NCBI GenBank assembly: GCA_902781245.1
Contig: CACZIP010000107.1
Location: 1-6,970 of the forward strand
Reading direction: 5' to 3'
DNA length: 6,970 nucleotides
Origin: an uncultured Coriobacteriaceae bacterium
GTDB lineage: Bacteria; Actinomycetota; Coriobacteriia; Coriobacteriales; Eggerthellaceae
Numbering within the stretch: position 1 is the first letter of the stretch; each line of letters opens with the position of its first letter. Below, in pieces: positions 6,164-6,970 of the stretch. The notes beneath the pieces were generated by a model. The model ran no database searches. It was not told the DNA's origin and saw only the letters and a list, made by a program, of their open reading frames with translations. A program made the translations under genes and the position numbers.

Positions 6164-6811
6164 ATGGCACGCACAACCGAGACATGGGTCAATTACGCAG
6201 AGGCGCTGGCGTTCATCGGCAATTCGCTGCTCGCGCCCATGAACCAGACGGGCACCGTGGGGCTCGAGCCGGCGTTTTGGGAGAGTTTTCCCGCTCTCGA
6301 CGACGTGAAGGTGGCGCTCGCCCTGGAGAAGTGCCAGGCGTACGCAGCAGAGGCCCAAGCCCTGGCCGCCGAGGGCGGCGATGCCGTGCAGCGCGAGTCC
6401 GTCGAGTATACGAAGCTGTTCGTCGGCCCGCCGCATCCGGCTGCTGCGCCGTGGGAGACCATGCACTGCGGCGAGGGCGCGTCGGTTGGCTTCGGCGAGG
6501 CGACCTTCGAGATGCAGCGGCTGCTGCGCGAGGCAGGGCTCGAGGTTTCCAACGAGAACAACCAGTACGCCGACCACATCGGCATCGAGCTTCTGTACGC
6601 GTCGGTGCTTTGCCAGCGCGCTGCCGAAGCTTGCGATGCGGGGGACGAAACCCGTGCATCTGAGCTCGAATCGCAGCTCGCCTCGTTCGTGCGGGCTCAC
6701 CCGCTCGCCTGGATCGGCCGCCTCGTCACGGCTGTCACCGAAGCCGAGGCCAACGGCTATATCGTGAGGTTGCTCGAGCTCGCGCGTGCGTTGCTCGCGA
6801 CGCTCTCGTAG
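6164..6811 (+). CDS. torD: TorD/DmsD-family molybdoenzyme maturation chaperone
   Basis: A 215-residue, mostly helical cytosolic protein. Family signatures are present: EYTKLFVGPPHPAAAPWE (81-98, the E-Y-x-x-L-F-x-G-P box with the P-x-E turn), NQYADHIGIELLYASVLC (133-150, matching the D-H-x-x-x-E-L helix), and FVRAHPLAWI (175-184). Such chaperones bind the twin-arginine signal of a DMSO reductase-type enzyme, hold export until the molybdenum cofactor is inserted, and help cofactor loading. The natural partner is the catalytic subunit upstream, the only Tat-signal molybdoenzyme in view. It is separated from that operon by a terminator and has its own -10 box, so levels may be set independently. 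An alternative start at 6131 would add 11 residues. The family call is strong; the client is inferred. Confidence 0.88.
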   Translation: MARTTETWVNYAEALAFIGNSLLAPMNQTGTVGLEPAFWESFPALDDVKVALALEKCQAYAAEAQALAAEGGDAVQRESVEYTKLFVGPPHPAAAPWETMHCGEGASVGFGEATFEMQRLLREAGLEVSNENNQYADHIGIELLYASVLCQRAAEACDAGDETRASELESQLASFVRAHPLAWIGRLVTAVTEAEANGYIVRLLELARALLATLS

Positions 6812-6876
6812 CACGAATGCGTCAATCGAGGGCGTCAATAATTCGGCAGGGTTGTCCCGACGGCATTGAGCGAGCG

Positions 6877-6970
6877 GCTGGGCGGCGGGGGTGTCCGCCG
6901 CTTACGCAGGCACAACTGTCTTCTCATATATGTGCCGAGTAGCTGTAGGCGGGCACCCCCGCCGCCCAGC
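6877..6970. repeat. 94-bp imperfect palindrome with 23-bp GC-rich arms
   Basis: The arms at 6877-6899 and 6948-6970 are inverted complements at 22 of 23 positions; the exception (6894 with 6953) is a U-G pair in + strand RNA and A-C in the other strand. The 48-base centre has a second inverted pair, GGCACA (6909-6914) with TGTGCC (6931-6936). The right arm ends exactly at the window edge, so the true extent and any following T-run are unknown. It could be an intergenic repeat element, a strong terminator after the chaperone gene, or the end of a small mobile element. Confidence 0.8.

Noticed and set aside
5071..6192. Long - strand open frame (373 codons) opposite the anchor gene
   Set aside because: It is rich in His, Asp, Glu and Arg, as expected from the complement of a GC-rich membrane protein gene. 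It crosses the terminator and matches no family I know.
6158..6838. Long - strand open frame opposite the chaperone gene
   Set aside because: The + strand frame carries clear TorD motifs; the antisense frame has none and is a shadow produced by high GC.
6819..6839. Direct repeat of GCGTCAAT 13 bp apart after the chaperone gene
   Set aside because: Only two 8-base copies with no promoter or palindrome context; too short to separate from chance.
1..6970. CRISPR arrays, tRNA or rRNA genes and insertion sequence transposases
   Set aside because: No regularly spaced repeats, no tRNA-like cloverleaf and no transposase motif were seen on either strand.

Overview
The window most likely comes from a GC-rich, anaerobic actinobacterium of the Coriobacteriia, probably Eggerthellaceae (Eggerthella, Gordonibacter, Adlercreutzia or Slackia type). 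This is an inference from the GC-rich codon use, the Tat-exported molybdenum reductase with a four-cluster ferredoxin and an NrfD anchor, and the nearby TorD-like chaperone. Such sets occur in many copies in that family. The genus cannot be fixed without a database search.

All genes seen are on the + strand. Bases 1-348 are the 3' part of a short GntR/YtrA-type regulator. A two-pass membrane SPFH/Band 7 (slipin-type) protein follows at 400-1365. Bases 1366-1754 hold no convincing gene. They contain a possible antisense gene remnant, a set of three 14-bp operator-like sites spaced exactly 21 bp apart (1524-1579), an overlapping sigma-70-type promoter (1562-1590), and a transcribed leader that can fold into a closed multi-stem structure (about 1630-1730). 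That leader is a plausible molybdenum-cofactor (MOCO) riboswitch candidate.

Bases 1755-6009 form a tight three-gene operon: a Tat-exported catalytic subunit of the DMSO reductase superfamily (bis-MGD plus one [4Fe-4S]), a DmsB-type protein with four [4Fe-4S] clusters, and an NrfD-type quinol-oxidising membrane anchor. Electrons would run from menaquinol through the NrfD protein and the ferredoxin subunit to the molybdenum site outside the membrane, reducing an unknown acceptor. A strong hairpin terminator (6026-6069) closes the operon.

A TorD/DmsD-like maturation chaperone follows at 6164-6811 behind a perfect TATAAT -10 box. The window ends with an incompletely bounded 94-bp palindrome having 23-bp arms (6877-6970).

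The observations most worth following are the helically phased triple operator, the structured leader in front of a molybdoenzyme gene, the unassigned molybdenum ligand and substrate of the catalytic subunit, and the terminal palindrome.
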